Assembly (NCBI RefSeq): GCF_009831215.1
Contig: NZ_WUTW01000002.1
Span: forward strand, 1 to 64,000
Source of the DNA: Actinomadura rayongensis
Lineage (GTDB): Bacteria; Actinomycetota; Actinomycetes; Streptosporangiales; Streptosporangiaceae
Length of the DNA: 64,000 nucleotides
Reading direction: 5' to 3'
A program made the translations under genes and the position numbers. Under the pieces are notes generated by a model. The model was not told the DNA's origin and made no database searches. It saw only the letters and a program-made list of their open reading frames with translations. Of this stretch, positions 1 through 9,099 are shown in pieces (positions within the stretch are counted from its first letter, which is position 1; each line of letters starts with the position of its first letter).

Positions 1-429
1 CCCGACAAAACCCAAGCAGTCCTGGACGCCGGCGCGGACGCCGTCGTGAACTACAAAGACCCCGACGCCGCCGCCCACATCCGCGCACACACCGGCGGCA
101 CCGGCGTCGACACCGTCCTGGACAACGTCGGCGGGCCGATGGTCCCCCTGGCGATCGAGGCGGCGCGGCTCGGCGGACGCATCGTCCTCTCGGCGATCAT
201 GGGCGGCCGGACCGTCGAACTGCACATCAACGACATCTTCTCCAAGCACCTCGACATCCTCGGCACACGCGCCGCCACGCGGCGGGAGCAGGAACTCGTC
301 CTGGACTTCGCCGCGCGCGGGCAGATCGCTCCCGTGATCGGCGCCCGCTATCCGCTCACCGAAGCAGCCGACGCGCACGCAGCCCTGGACGCGGGCGCGC
401 ACGTCGGCAAGATCGTGCTGGTGCCGTAA
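1..429 (+). CDS. Quinone oxidoreductase-like zinc-type dehydrogenase, C-terminal part (5' truncated by window)
   Basis: The reading frame is open from base 1, so the gene starts upstream of the window; 142 codons are visible. The visible part covers the end of the NAD(P)-binding domain and the C-terminal closure of an MDR-superfamily quinone oxidoreductase. It shows GADAVVNYKD, then GVDTVLDNVGG, GGRIVLSAIMGG and the ending VGKIVLVP, all typical of QorA/CaiA-like NADPH:quinone reductases. It would reduce a quinone or enone with NADPH in the cytoplasm. It converges on the MFS gene with only about 20 bases between the stops, so it need not belong to the aromatic operon. The family call is firm; the substrate is unknown. 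Confidence 0.85.
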   Translation, partial: PDKTQAVLDAGADAVVNYKDPDAAAHIRAHTGGTGVDTVLDNVGGPMVPLAIEAARLGGRIVLSAIMGGRTVELHINDIFSKHLDILGTRAATRREQELVLDFAARGQIAPVIGARYPLTEAADAHAALDAGAHVGKIVLVP

Positions 430-450
430 CACGCCCACGGCGCCGGGGAT

Positions 451-1662
451 CTACTCCGGCGCCGGGGCGAGCGTGCGGGGCAGCAGCGCGACCACGGCCG
501 CGCCGAGCACGGCCGGGATCATGAACGCGACGAACCCCGCGCGCGGCGAGACGACCAGCGCGGTGGCCGCCGACACGTACGACGGGCCGACGATCGCGCC
601 GAGCCGTCCGACGCCGAGGCCGACGCCGAGCGCGGTGCCGCGCAGGTGCGGCCGGTAGAACGCCGACATGCACGCGATGATCATGTTCTGGCAGCCCAGG
701 GACCCGAGCCCGGCCAGCGCCGACACCACCAGCAGGACCGGCCGGGGCTGGTTGGAGCTGAGCGCGAGCAGCGCCACCGCGGCGAGCGCGAACGTCCCGG
801 CGGTGACCGCCTTCAGATGCCCGCGGTCGGCGAGCAGCGCGACCAGCAGGCCGCCGAGGCTCGCGCCGACGGTGAACGCGGTCAGGAACTCCAGGGACGA
901 GCCGAGGTTGTAGCCGTTCTTCACCATGACCGTCGGGAGCCATGCCGTCGTGCTGTAGACGAGCGCCATGCTCATGAACGTCGCGACCCAGAGCAGAACG
1001 GTCCCGCGCGCGGTGGTGCGCGTGAACAGCTCGGCGGCCTGCGCCGTGACGGAGACCCGCGCGGACGGGCGCAGCGCCCCGGACGGCACGATCCGCCAGA
1101 TCAGCGGAATCAGCAGGATGGGCAGCACACCGATCCAGAACAGGGTCTGGAACGGGTGGCCGGGCAGCAGGATCCGGCCGAGGAGCGCCGAGGCCGTCCC
1201 GCCGACGCCGATGGAGCCCAGGGCGATGGCGAGATGGAGCGTGCGGCGTCCGGCCGGGGCCGTATCGGCGACGAGCGCCGACACCAGCGGCGCGAGCGCG
1301 CCGATCCCGATGCCGGTGCAGAACCGCGCGGCGCCGAGCTGGACGAGGTCGGACGCAAGTGCCGCGCCTAGCATCGACAGCGAGATCCACGCGGCGGCGA
1401 CGGTCATCGGCAGGCGGCGGCCCCGGCGGTCGGCGGCCCAGCCCGCGAGGACGGAGCCGAACGGCATGCCGAGCGCCGTCACGCTGCCGAGCGTTCCGAG
1501 CGTGGACGGCGACGCGCCCCACGACCGGTCGTGCAGCAGGCTCGGCCCGATCGTGCCGAGCGCGAAGAGGTCGTAGCCGTCCACGAGCAGGACGAGGCAC
1601 GCCAGGACGAGGATGCCCGCCTGTCGCCGCCGCGTCGCGGGACGGGTGAGGGTCGCGGTCAC
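451..1662 (-). CDS. MFS transporter, aromatic acid:H+ symporter (AAHS) type
   Basis: A 403-residue protein with about 12 membrane segments. Near the N-terminus it has the AAHS-like motif DGYDLFALGTIGPSLL, with the buried Asp typical of PcaK/BenK/MhpT-type importers, followed by the loop AGWAADRRGRR. It is inferred to import an aromatic or hydroxyaromatic acid across the cytoplasmic membrane using the proton gradient. The GTG start at 1662 follows a strong AAGGAGG ribosome site five bases upstream. It is the last gene of the leftward catabolic operon, 67 bases after the FAD hydroxylase, which supports uptake of the pathway substrate. The exact substrate cannot be read from the sequence. Confidence 0.9.
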   Translation of the reverse strand: MTATLTRPATRRRQAGILVLACLVLLVDGYDLFALGTIGPSLLHDRSWGASPSTLGTLGSVTALGMPFGSVLAGWAADRRGRRLPMTVAAAWISLSMLGAALASDLVQLGAARFCTGIGIGALAPLVSALVADTAPAGRRTLHLAIALGSIGVGGTASALLGRILLPGHPFQTLFWIGVLPILLIPLIWRIVPSGALRPSARVSVTAQAAELFTRTTARGTVLLWVATFMSMALVYSTTAWLPTVMVKNGYNLGSSLEFLTAFTVGASLGGLLVALLADRGHLKAVTAGTFALAAVALLALSSNQPRPVLLVVSALAGLGSLGCQNMIIACMSAFYRPHLRGTALGVGLGVGRLGAIVGPSYVSAATALVVSPRAGFVAFMIPAVLGAAVVALLPRTLAPAPE

Positions 1663-1729
1663 GCAGACCTCCTTGAGCGTGGCCCCGCTTCGGAACAGGG
1701 TGGGCGAAGCGGGGCCGGGATGAGAACGG

Positions 1730-3256
1730 CTACTCCGGATGACCGATCGCGCGCCGCAGGATCTGCCGCGCGGTGCCCGGCGTCCCGGCGGCCCAGGCGA
1801 CGTGCTGGTCGGGCCGGACGAGCGCGAGGCCCGCCGCCGGGTGGTGGAGCAGTTCCAGCGGGACGCCCGCGTCGTCCGCGGCCTTCGCGAACTCCGCGAC
1901 CTCCGGCCGTCCCATGTCTCCGACCAGCGTAAATTCCCGGCCGAGCCGGTCGTACAGGGACTCCCCCGGACCGAGCCACGCGTGCGCGAGCCGTCCGCCC
2001 GCCGCTCCGGCGACGAGCGGCGAGCCCTGGTAGGTGTAGCCGAGGACGAGGTCGAGGCTGTGGAACTCGCCGTCCTTGGACGTCTGCACGGCGCGGGCGA
2101 CGGCGGGCCGGGCGGCGGCGAACTCGGCGTCCGTTCCGGTCAGGCGCGGATCGGCCAGTTCGGGCGCCAGCGTCGCCATGTTGCGGGCGGCCTCCTCGAT
2201 CGTCCGCGCGGCGATCGGGCGGCGTTCGGCCTCGTAGCTCGCGAGCAGCGCGGCGGGCGCCCAGCCGTTGCGGACGGCGGCGAGCTTCCAGCCGAGGTTG
2301 ACCGCGTCGCCGATCCCGGTGTTGAAGCCGTGCCCGCCCCACGGCGGGTTCAGATGCGCGGCGTCGCCCGCGAGGAAGACGCGGCGCGTCGCGTACCGCT
2401 GAGCGAGCAGCATCTTGGCCGTCCACGGGTCGGTCGCGACGATCTCGGCGTCGACGGCGTCGCCGACCAGCGCGCGGACGAACCGCAGCGGGTCCGCCTC
2501 CCCTTCCTCCCGTGTGACGCCCTGAGCGATGCACCACCACAGGTCGTTCAGGTCGAGCCGTCCGACGAGGCCGGGCTGCTCCGCGTTGAGCACCCAGTAG
2601 TGGACGGCCGGTCCGTGCGGGACGCGGTCGGCGAGGCCGGGCGCGCGGAACACGATGTTGAAGTTGGGCCGCTCGTCCGCGCTGCCCTCGTAGACGACGC
2701 CGATGGCCTCGCGGACCTTGCTCCAGGCTCCGTCCGCGCCGACGACGTAGTCCGCGCGGATCTCGCGCGCCGTCCCGTCGGTTCCGGACAGGACGGCCGT
2801 GACGCCGTCGTCGTCCTCGGCGAGCGAGACCAGGGACCAGCCGGTCTCCAGCCGCGCGTGCGGGGACGCGGCGATCGTCTCGCGGAGCACCTGCTCGATC
2901 GCGGGCTGCCCGATCTGCTGCCCCGGCTCGGCGGCGCGGTCATCGCCGGCCAGGTCGAGGCCGAAGCAGCCGTGGAACCGCGTGATCTCCCGGCCGAGCA
3001 GCGCGGTGGCGAAGACGGCCTGGTCGGACCAGGAGACGGGCAGCGCCGCCCGGTCCCGGACCCGCCCGGCGATCCCCCACCGGCGGAACAGCTCCATCGT
3101 GCGCGCCGACGTCGTCTTGGCGCGCGGCCGGAGCCACGACACCTCCGCGCGCGGCTCGACGACCAGCGCGGGCACCCCGTGGTGCGCCAGTTCCAGCGCC
3201 GTCGCCATGCCCACCGGCCCGCCTCCGGCCACCAGGACCGGAACGTGCTCGTTCAT
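1730..3256 (-). CDS. FAD-dependent aromatic hydroxylase (PheA/MhpA-type flavoprotein monooxygenase)
   Basis: A 508-residue group A flavoprotein monooxygenase. It has the Rossmann dinucleotide motif [15 protein letters not shown] at residues 7-21, the DG motif [16 protein letters not shown] in the middle and the ribityl-binding GD motif [19 protein letters not shown]. It ends in a thioredoxin-like C-terminal region seen in phenol and hydroxyphenylpropionate hydroxylases. It should use NAD(P)H and O2 to hydroxylate a phenolic ring, supplying the catechol for the dioxygenase encoded upstream. The ATG at 3256 overlaps the stop of the CoA-transferase beta gene (ATGA), showing translational coupling. 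A longer open frame runs upstream, but it only shadows the CoA-transferase genes. Confidence 0.9.
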   Translation of the reverse strand: MNEHVPVLVAGGGPVGMATALELAHHGVPALVVEPRAEVSWLRPRAKTTSARTMELFRRWGIAGRVRDRAALPVSWSDQAVFATALLGREITRFHGCFGLDLAGDDRAAEPGQQIGQPAIEQVLRETIAASPHARLETGWSLVSLAEDDDGVTAVLSGTDGTAREIRADYVVGADGAWSKVREAIGVVYEGSADERPNFNIVFRAPGLADRVPHGPAVHYWVLNAEQPGLVGRLDLNDLWWCIAQGVTREEGEADPLRFVRALVGDAVDAEIVATDPWTAKMLLAQRYATRRVFLAGDAAHLNPPWGGHGFNTGIGDAVNLGWKLAAVRNGWAPAALLASYEAERRPIAARTIEEAARNMATLAPELADPRLTGTDAEFAAARPAVARAVQTSKDGEFHSLDLVLGYTYQGSPLVAGAAGGRLAHAWLGPGESLYDRLGREFTLVGDMGRPEVAEFAKAADDAGVPLELLHHPAAGLALVRPDQHVAWAAGTPGTARQILRRAIGHPE

Positions 3257-3924
3257 GCTTCTCCACTCGTCGTCTCGGGCCGTGCCGGCGAGCCCTGGAC
3301 CGCCACGGGCGCGGCGGTGGCGGCCAGCAGCTCGTCCACGGTCACGCCGGGCGCGGTCTCGACCAGTGCGAGGCCGTCCGCCGTGACGTCCAGGACGCCG
3401 AGGTCGGTGATGATCCGGTCCACGCACGCCCGTCCGGTGAGCGGCAGCGAGCACTCGGCCACGACCTTGGGATTCCCCGCGCGGTCCCGGTGTTCCATCA
3501 CGACGATGACCCGACGGGCGCCGTGGACGAGGTCCATCGCTCCGCCCATGCCTTTGATCATCTTGCCGGGAACGGTCCAGTTCGCCAGGTCCCCCGCGGC
3601 CGAGACCTGCATCCCGCCGAGGACGGCCGTGTCGATGTGGCCGCCCCGGATCATCCCGAACGACAGCGCGGAGTCGAAGAAGGACGCGCCCGCGAGGACG
3701 GTCACGGTCTCCTTGCCCGCGTTGATCAGGTCCGGGTCGACCGCGGACTCGTCCGGATACGGGCCGGTGCCGAGGATCCCGTTCTCGGAGTGCAGCACCA
3801 CCTGCACGCCGGACGGCAGGTGGTCGGGGATGAGCGTCGGCAGGCCGATGCCGAGGTTGACGTAGGTGCCGTCGGCCAGCTCGGCGGCGGCGCGGGCCGC
3901 CATCTCGTCGCGCGTCCAGGGCAT
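3253..3924 (-). CDS. 3-oxoacid CoA-transferase subunit B (PcaJ/ScoB type)
   Basis: 223 residues, the normal length for the beta subunit of family I CoA-transferases. It contains the diagnostic HSENGILG with the catalytic glutamate that forms the enzyme-CoA thioester, then [14 protein letters not shown] and [10 protein letters not shown]. With subunit A it would move CoA from succinyl-CoA to a 3-oxoacid such as 3-oxoadipate, the last activation step of many aromatic routes. Start and stop codons overlap both neighbours (TGATG with subunit A, ATGA with the hydroxylase), so the genes are translated as a coupled set. The pcaJ name is withheld because the acid is not known. Confidence 0.93.
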   Translation of the reverse strand: MPWTRDEMAARAAAELADGTYVNLGIGLPTLIPDHLPSGVQVVLHSENGILGTGPYPDESAVDPDLINAGKETVTVLAGASFFDSALSFGMIRGGHIDTAVLGGMQVSAAGDLANWTVPGKMIKGMGGAMDLVHGARRVIVVMEHRDRAGNPKVVAECSLPLTGRACVDRIITDLGVLDVTADGLALVETAPGVTVDELLAATAAPVAVQGSPARPETTSGEA

Positions 3925-4691
3925 CAGGACGTCCTCCCGGCGGCGACCGTGCGGCGTTCGACGGGCTTGTCCGCCGCCTGCTCGGGGGTGAGCGGCAGGA
4001 CGCGCTGCACGAAGATGCCCGGCAGGTCGACCTCGTCGGGGTCGAGCGCGTCCACGAGGTGCTCGACCTCGGCGATCGTGATCCGTCCGGCCATTCCCAC
4101 GACCGGGTTGAAGTTGCGCGCAGACCGGGCGAATGCGAGGTTCCCGTACCGGTCGCCGCGCTCGGCACGGACCAGCGCGAAGTCACAGACGATGGCGGTC
4201 TCCAGGATGTAATCGCGGCCGTCGAACACGCGGACCTCCTTGGGCGGGGACGCGACGGCCACCGACCCGTCCGGCCCGTACCGCCAGGGCAGGCCGCCGT
4301 CGCCGATCTGGGTGCCGACGCCGGCGGGCGTGTAGAACGCCGGGACGCCGACGCCGCCCGCGCGGAGCCGTTCGGCGAGCGTCCCCTGCGGGACGAGTTC
4401 CACTTCGAGTTCCCCGGCGAGGTACTGGCGGGCGAACTCCTTGTTCTCCCCGACGTAAGAGCCGGTGACGCGGGCGATGCGGCCCGCGCCGAGCAGGATC
4501 CCGAGTCCACGGTCGTCCACGCCGCAGTTGTTCGACACCACGCGCAGGTTCGTCGCGCCCGACGCGTGGACGGCCCGGATCAGCGTCTCGGGGACGCCGC
4601 AAAGCCCGAACCCGCCGACCGCGATGCCCGCGCCGTCACCGATGTCGGCGACCGCCTCGGCGGCCGAGCCGATCGTCTTGTCCATCGTCAT
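3924..4691 (-). CDS. 3-oxoacid CoA-transferase subunit A (PcaI/ScoA type)
   Basis: 255 residues with the alpha-subunit signature [13 protein letters not shown] near residue 30 and [19 protein letters not shown] further on. It binds CoA and pairs with the beta subunit encoded directly downstream. I chose the ATG at 4691, which forms an ATGA overlap with the upstream dioxygenase; a second ATG two codons later is an alternative. Longer frames extend upstream only by shadowing the dioxygenase gene. The alpha/beta pair sitting between a ring hydroxylase and a ring-cleavage enzyme implies that the cleavage product, or its 3-oxo derivative, is CoA-activated. Confidence 0.92.
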   Translation of the reverse strand: MTMDKTIGSAAEAVADIGDGAGIAVGGFGLCGVPETLIRAVHASGATNLRVVSNNCGVDDRGLGILLGAGRIARVTGSYVGENKEFARQYLAGELEVELVPQGTLAERLRAGGVGVPAFYTPAGVGTQIGDGGLPWRYGPDGSVAVASPPKEVRVFDGRDYILETAIVCDFALVRAERGDRYGNLAFARSARNFNPVVGMAGRITIAEVEHLVDALDPDEVDLPGIFVQRVLPLTPEQAADKPVERRTVAAGRTS

Positions 4692-5608
4692 CGGCTGTGC
4701 GCCCCGGTCATCAGCGCGGCCAGGTCGTCGGGGCGCAGGAAGGACGGCGGGGGCGGCGGACCCCAGTTGAACAGCCCTTTCGCGCCCTCTAGGACCTCGG
4801 GCGTCCAGAGCTGGTCGTCCAGGATCGTGTCCATGTCGGAGTAGTACTCGGCGAAGTTGCCCGCCGGGTCCTTGAGGTACCAGAAGAAGTTCGACCCGGC
4901 GTGGTGGCGGCCCAGGCCCCACACGTGCCGCTCGGGGTGGCCGTCGAGCATCGCCGAGGCGCCGCGTCCCACGTCGTCGATGTCGTCCACCTGCCAGGAC
5001 GTGTGGTGCAGGAAGCCGACGGGCGCGGCGAGCACCAGCACGTTGTGGTGGTCGGTGGAGCAGCGCAGGAACGCGCCCGCGTCCTTGATCTGGTCGCTCG
5101 TCTTGAAGCCGAGGCCGTCGCGGAAGAACACGGTCGTCGCCGCGAAGTCGGTCGTGCCGAGGACGGCGTGGCCGAGCTTGCGCGGGCGTACCGGGTCCGT
5201 CCGCAGGATTCCCGGGGCGCGCGCGCCCGCGCGCTCGATGCGGCCCGGCCCGTTGTAGCGGGTCGCGGGGATCTCCGGCTGGACGTTCCTCGGCTCCACC
5301 TGGAGGACGGCCCGGACTCCGGTGACCTGCTCGTGGACGGTGAGCGTTCGGTCGTCCGACGTCACGGCGACGCCGAGGTCGCGCAGGCGCGCGGCGGCGC
5401 GGTCCAGGTCGTCGCGGTCGTCCACGCCGACGCGGAGTTCGACCAGCCGCCGGGTCGCCGCCGGAACGATGCGGAGCTGGTCCCCGCCGTCGCGCGTCGC
5501 GAACCAGCCGTCGTCACCGGCGGCGAGGCCGAACTCGGCGTAGTACCCGGCGGTCTCCGCGACGTTCGGTACCCCGATGGTGACGGAACTGAGGCGGTGC
5601 AGAGCCAT
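4688..5608 (-). CDS. VOC-superfamily extradiol ring-cleavage dioxygenase
   Basis: 306 residues, the size of two-domain type I extradiol dioxygenases (catechol 2,3-dioxygenase/BphC/HpaD group). The C-terminal domain keeps a plausible metal triad: His in KLGHAVLG, His in HHTSWQVDD, and Glu in GNFAEYYSD. It would split a catechol next to the hydroxyls using Fe(II) or Mn(II) and O2. The ATG at 5608 follows a near-perfect GGAGG ribosome site. It lies 11 bases downstream of the FAH gene. An intradiol role is excluded by fold. The substrate is probably a substituted catechol made by the hydroxylase of this operon. Confidence 0.9.
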   Translation of the reverse strand: MALHRLSSVTIGVPNVAETAGYYAEFGLAAGDDGWFATRDGGDQLRIVPAATRRLVELRVGVDDRDDLDRAAARLRDLGVAVTSDDRTLTVHEQVTGVRAVLQVEPRNVQPEIPATRYNGPGRIERAGARAPGILRTDPVRPRKLGHAVLGTTDFAATTVFFRDGLGFKTSDQIKDAGAFLRCSTDHHNVLVLAAPVGFLHHTSWQVDDIDDVGRGASAMLDGHPERHVWGLGRHHAGSNFFWYLKDPAGNFAEYYSDMDTILDDQLWTPEVLEGAKGLFNWGPPPPPSFLRPDDLAALMTGAHSR

Positions 5609-5619
5609 CGTTCCTCCTG

Positions 5620-6465
5620 TCAGGCCGTGACGAACGTCTGCCGGAGTTCGCCGATGCCCGCGACGTGGCTGACGAGTTCGTCGCCGGGCGCCAGCCAGCG
5701 CTGCGGGCTGCGGCCGAGCCCGACGCCGGCGGGGGTGCCGGTGAACAGCAGGTCGCCGGGGAGCAGCGTCACGATCGCCGACAGCCGCGCGATCAGCGTC
5801 GGGATCGGGAAGATGAGGTCGCGGGTGCGGCCCTTCTGGACCTCCTCGCCGTTGATCGCGGCGCCGAGTTCCAGGTCGTCGCGGTCGGCGAACTCGTCGG
5901 GGGTGACGACCCACGGGCCGGTCGGCGCGAAGCCCGGGAACGACTTGCCGAGGCTGAACTGCGGGGCCGGGCCGGCGAGCTGGGAAACGCGCTCGCTGAT
6001 GTCCTGTCCGACGGTCAGGCCGGCGACGTGGTCCCACGCGTCGGCCTCGGCGACGTGGGACGCCGTCTTGCCGATCACGGCGACCAGCTCGACCTCCCAG
6101 TCGGTGTGGCCGCCCGGGGGCAGCGTGACCTCGGTGACCGGGCCCGACAGCGCCGTCACGAACTTGGTGAACACCGGGGGCAGTCCCTCGGGCGCCGAGA
6201 AGCCCGACTCGGCGGCGTGGTCGCGGTAGTTGAGGCCGACCGCGACGATCTGGCGCGGCGCGGGCACCGGCGCGGCGAGCGCGGCCTGGTCGAACTCGGC
6301 GCCGCGCGGCAGCTCGGCGGTCGCCGCCCACCGCGTGAAGGCGTCCCAGTCGGTGTAGACGGCCTGGGGATCGGAGCCGAAGCGCCCTCCGCTGGCGTGC
6401 TCCACATCCACCGCCCGTCCCTGGTCGACCAGGACCAGACGGCCGGCGAGGTTGGCAATGCGCAT
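5620..6465 (-). CDS. Fumarylacetoacetate hydrolase (FAH) family protein
   Basis: 281 residues. The C-terminal FAH catalytic domain carries GLNYRDHAAESG, the metal-ligand region DWEVELVAVIGK, GQDISER, and the ending LLFTGTPAGVGLGRSP. Members hydrolyse or decarboxylate acylpyruvates and 2-oxo-hept-3-ene-dioates made by ring fission, so it fits directly after the extradiol enzyme. I chose MRIANLAG at 6465, with GGAG a few bases before it. The upstream ATG (6516) would lie past the predicted transcription start, so it is unlikely. It is the first gene of the leftward operon ending at 451. Confidence 0.9.
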   Translation of the reverse strand: MRIANLAGRLVLVDQGRAVDVEHASGGRFGSDPQAVYTDWDAFTRWAATAELPRGAEFDQAALAAPVPAPRQIVAVGLNYRDHAAESGFSAPEGLPPVFTKFVTALSGPVTEVTLPPGGHTDWEVELVAVIGKTASHVAEADAWDHVAGLTVGQDISERVSQLAGPAPQFSLGKSFPGFAPTGPWVVTPDEFADRDDLELGAAINGEEVQKGRTRDLIFPIPTLIARLSAIVTLLPGDLLFTGTPAGVGLGRSPQRWLAPGDELVSHVAGIGELRQTFVTA

Positions 6466-6479
6466 CCCTGACTCCAATC

Positions 6480-6558
6480 GAGCATGATGAATAGGTTTGA
6501 TTGTGCGCGCAGTCACAGGCGGACGTCAAGAGCTTGCTCGGTAATGAGCATGATGAAT
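6480..6558. promoter_or_regulatory. Pair of 13-bp direct repeats flanking the operon promoter (candidate operators)
   Basis: The 13-mer GAGCATGATGAAT occurs identically at 6480-6492 and 6546-6558. One copy covers the predicted transcription start. The other lies just upstream of the -35 box, 66 bases away (about six helical turns). This placement is typical of binding sites for a regulator that controls or loops across the promoter. The upstream copy also reads GCAT-N5-ATGC, a short palindrome. No regulator gene is adjacent within the window, so the binding protein is unknown. Confidence 0.55.
6500..6529 (-). promoter_or_regulatory. Sigma-70-like promoter of the catabolic operon
   Basis: Reading leftward, TTGACG (6524-6529) and CACAAT (6500-6505) are separated by 18 bases and point at the FAH gene. 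The expected start of transcription is near 6493, about 28 bases before the ATG. Both boxes match the actinobacterial housekeeping consensus well for such GC-rich DNA. Confidence 0.7.
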
Positions 6559-6574
6559 GCGCTGGTTAGCGCAT
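6557..6574. promoter_or_regulatory. Perfect 7-bp inverted repeat, operator-like
   Basis: ATGCGCT-GGTT-AGCGCAT is a perfect palindrome with a four-base spacer, abutting the upstream 13-bp repeat. It lies about 65 to 80 bases upstream of the predicted transcription start. It is a good candidate activator or repressor site for the catabolic operon. Confidence 0.5.
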
Positions 6575-7184
6575 CGGCCTGGGGCCGCATCCGACATGAC
6601 CCGGCCGGCCGCGCCCGGGGCCTGCGACGCGCCAGGCGCGCCACCGTTCACCACGGCGAGGCCCGCGACCCCCGAATCCAGGGGCCCGGGACCGCGTCTC
6701 CACCGATAACGCCGACTGCGGATCACCCCCTATGGGGCGCCCGCCCAGATGCCTCGACGCGCGCGAGCGTTGGGGCGAACCGCCGCTCGTTCGGCCCGCG
6801 CAAGGCCGGTCGACTGCCCTCACGCCCCGCACCCGGCGCTTCGACGCCGCGAGCGACGTGGCCTCCCGGCGTTGGGCGTGACCGCCCCGCGCCCGATGAC
6901 ACAGGCCAGAAGAGGTCTCGTTTTTCAGGACATCATACCCGACATGCGGGACATGAATCTGGAACGTTGGCGATCCAGGTCCACACATGCGCCATTGTGC
7001 TTCCACTTTCGCGCAATAACACGCTTCACACCCAAATCTTCCCTTCGCGAGATCTCACCAGCACGGCACCTTCGGCAGCGAACAGAGCCACCCAGTCACC
7101 CATTAAGCTGTCAATTGACCAGCGCCCTCAACGGGCGACGAGTACATATAAGAAAACTCGGAACAGAAGGGAGATTCAGGCACT
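6575..7184. other. Intergenic region without a convincing gene
   Basis: About 610 bases separate the catabolic promoter from the DoxX-like gene. Open frames here lack family resemblance, ribosome sites and normal codon bias. The right half (about 6900-7180) is clearly richer in A and T than the surroundings, and holds TTGACC near 7115 and CATATAAG near 7145 that may contribute to a promoter for the DoxX-like gene. I see no RNA gene, repeat or insertion element. Confidence 0.6.
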
Positions 7185-7577
7185 ATGAATGGCCGAGTTC
7201 AGGACGCGCCGTCGCTACGTGCGAGGCGGCGCGTCCGGCTGACCGCCGCGCTCGCCGGCAGCGCGCTCGGCGTGTTCTTCCTGCTCGCCGGGGCGCGCAA
7301 GCTCTACGGCTGGGACTGGGCGATGCACGTCTACCGGCACGACCACCCGGTCTGGGTGTACTACGCGTCCGCCGTGGGCGAGGTCGCCACCGGGATCGGC
7401 CTGCTGCTCCCCCGCCTGCGCTTCGGCTCGGCCGTCGCGCAGCTCCTGCTCATCGCCTGGGTCACGTTCGTTCCCCTGCGTCCGCCCGATCCCTCCACCG
7501 CCGGCCCGGCGGTCGTGACGACCGTGCTGCTGGTCGCGGTCGCGGTCATCACCCGTCCCGCGACGCCGCGCGCCTAG
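7185..7577 (+). CDS. DoxX-like small membrane protein
   Basis: 130 residues with about four hydrophobic segments: LTAALAGSALGVFFLLAGARKLYG, VYYASAVGEVATGIGLLL, AVAQLLLIAWVTF and VVTTVLLVAVAVI. The early GARKLYGW and the VGEVATGIGLLLPR loop resemble the DoxX/DoxD-like family of four-helix membrane proteins. These are often linked to quinone or redox stress functions, though the role of most members is unknown. The ATG at 7185 follows AAGGGAG. It appears to be monocistronic; the next gene is on the other strand. Confidence 0.7.
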   Translation: MNGRVQDAPSLRARRRVRLTAALAGSALGVFFLLAGARKLYGWDWAMHVYRHDHPVWVYYASAVGEVATGIGLLLPRLRFGSAVAQLLLIAWVTFVPLRPPDPSTAGPAVVTTVLLVAVAVITRPATPRA

Positions 7578-7824
7578 CCGCCGATCTCGATGACCGGTTC
7601 AGCGCGGGTGAGCCTCAGAACAAGTCTAAATTCCGCCCTGATATACCGCGCACACCACCAGTGAGCGGGACTTCATGACTTTTTAGCAACAAGACCTTAT
7701 TCATACATTTCGCAACTTATACGGCCGCGGCCATCGCGATCCGATGCCGGTGGCTCCCGGCTGCACCTCCAGCGGCATGGGCGCGTGCTGTCGGTGCGCG
7801 ACGCGCTCCGGGGCGCCCTGACGC

Positions 7825-8985
7825 CTACCGGACCGCCCGTGCGCGGGCGCGGGTCGCCAGATCGGCGGCGATGAGCGCGCTGTTGATCGAGATCTCACCG
7901 CGCATTCCGGGCGCGGCGACCATGTCCCCGACCAGGTAGAGGCCGTCGGCGCGCTCGACGGCCGGGCGGTCCCGCCATGTCCGTCCTGGCAGGTCGAGCG
8001 CGCCGGTGCGGCCCCGGGCCACGGCGGTGCGCTGGAAGGTGACCCGGTCCGCCCAGCCGGGCAGGAGCTGGTCGGCGAACGCGCGTAGCCGCTCGTGGGC
8101 CTGCGCGTGACGTTCACCGTCCCGGATCGGCATCTGGAGCTGGAACAGGGACTCGCCGCGCGGCGCGATGGAGTCGTCCTGCATCGTGTAGCTCTCGTGG
8201 AACCCGCCTTCGTCGAGGTCGAACGCCAGCGTGCGGTCGCGCCGGTGGGAGCGCACGGCGACATCGAGCAGGGCGGCGTGGCCGCTCGGCCAGGTCAGGC
8301 TCGGGTCGTCCAGGAGGCGGGCGGCCGAGGCCAGGTCCGTCGCGACGATCACCGGGCCGTCCGCGGGCAGCGCGTCGACGCGGGCGCCCGTCTCGATCGC
8401 CACGCCCAGTTCGGCGGCGCGGGCCGCCATGCGGTCGATGACGGTCTGCCAGCCGCCGCGCACCCACCGGACGGCGGGCCTGCGCGGGCCGAGCACCCGC
8501 TGGAACAGGTCCCAGACGAACGCGGCGGACAGGCGTCCGGTGTCGGCGTCGTAGGTGACCACGCTGATCGCGTTCGCCAGGTGTCGCGCGGTGGCCTCGC
8601 CCCAGTGGTCCGACGCCCAGGTGCGGAAGTCGACGTCCACGGGCGCTTTCAACCACCGGCGGGACTGCGCGCGCAGCATCCGGACGGGCGGCACGCGGCG
8701 CAGACGGCCGTCGACGCGGAACCCCGCCTTCGCGAACGCGGCCGGGGACGGCCAGCCCAGCCCCGCCACGAAGCCGCGCTCGGCCAGCCACCGGTAATGC
8801 GGACCGTCGGCGTAGAAGACATGGGCGCCGTCGTGCGCGACGTAGGGCTTGGACGTCGCCCGGCCGCGTCCGCCGAGCGTGCGGTGCGCCTCGTACAGGC
8901 GGACGGGCGCGCCGGCCTCCGCGCAGGCGATGGACGCGGTCAGGCCCGCCAGCCCGCCGCCGATGATGGTGATGTGGGTCGTCAT
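7825..8985 (-). CDS. FAD-dependent NAD(P)-binding oxidoreductase (amine oxidase/phytoene desaturase-like)
   Basis: 386 residues with an N-terminal FAD motif ITIIGGGLAGLTASIACAEAG at residues 5-25. The motif YEAHRTLGGRGR follows, where the glycine-rich RxxxxGGR element of phytoene desaturases and amine oxidases is conserved. The C-terminal GLYLVGDMVAAPGMRGEISINSAL closes the FAD site. It would oxidise or dehydrogenate an unknown small molecule, and no carotenoid genes are nearby to suggest a role. The start at 8985 (ATG) is chosen because the FAD motif begins five residues later. The gene is divergent from the MBL gene with 114 bases between them. Confidence 0.82.
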   Translation of the reverse strand: MTTHITIIGGGLAGLTASIACAEAGAPVRLYEAHRTLGGRGRATSKPYVAHDGAHVFYADGPHYRWLAERGFVAGLGWPSPAAFAKAGFRVDGRLRRVPPVRMLRAQSRRWLKAPVDVDFRTWASDHWGEATARHLANAISVVTYDADTGRLSAAFVWDLFQRVLGPRRPAVRWVRGGWQTVIDRMAARAAELGVAIETGARVDALPADGPVIVATDLASAARLLDDPSLTWPSGHAALLDVAVRSHRRDRTLAFDLDEGGFHESYTMQDDSIAPRGESLFQLQMPIRDGERHAQAHERLRAFADQLLPGWADRVTFQRTAVARGRTGALDLPGRTWRDRPAVERADGLYLVGDMVAAPGMRGEISINSALIAADLATRARARAVR

Positions 8986-9099
8986 GCCGACAAGGACGCG
9001 GCGACCGCCGATCCTGTGACACGGTTCAGGCCGAGTTGTTCGCCGACCGGTCCGTCCCTGACGATGCCTGCGGCGGCGCCCCGAACCTGAGGAGAACCC

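Noticed and set aside
6484..7188. Open forward frame of 234 codons before the DoxX-like gene
   Set aside because: It covers the promoter and operator region, has no family similarity and drops through AT-rich sequence with poor codon bias.
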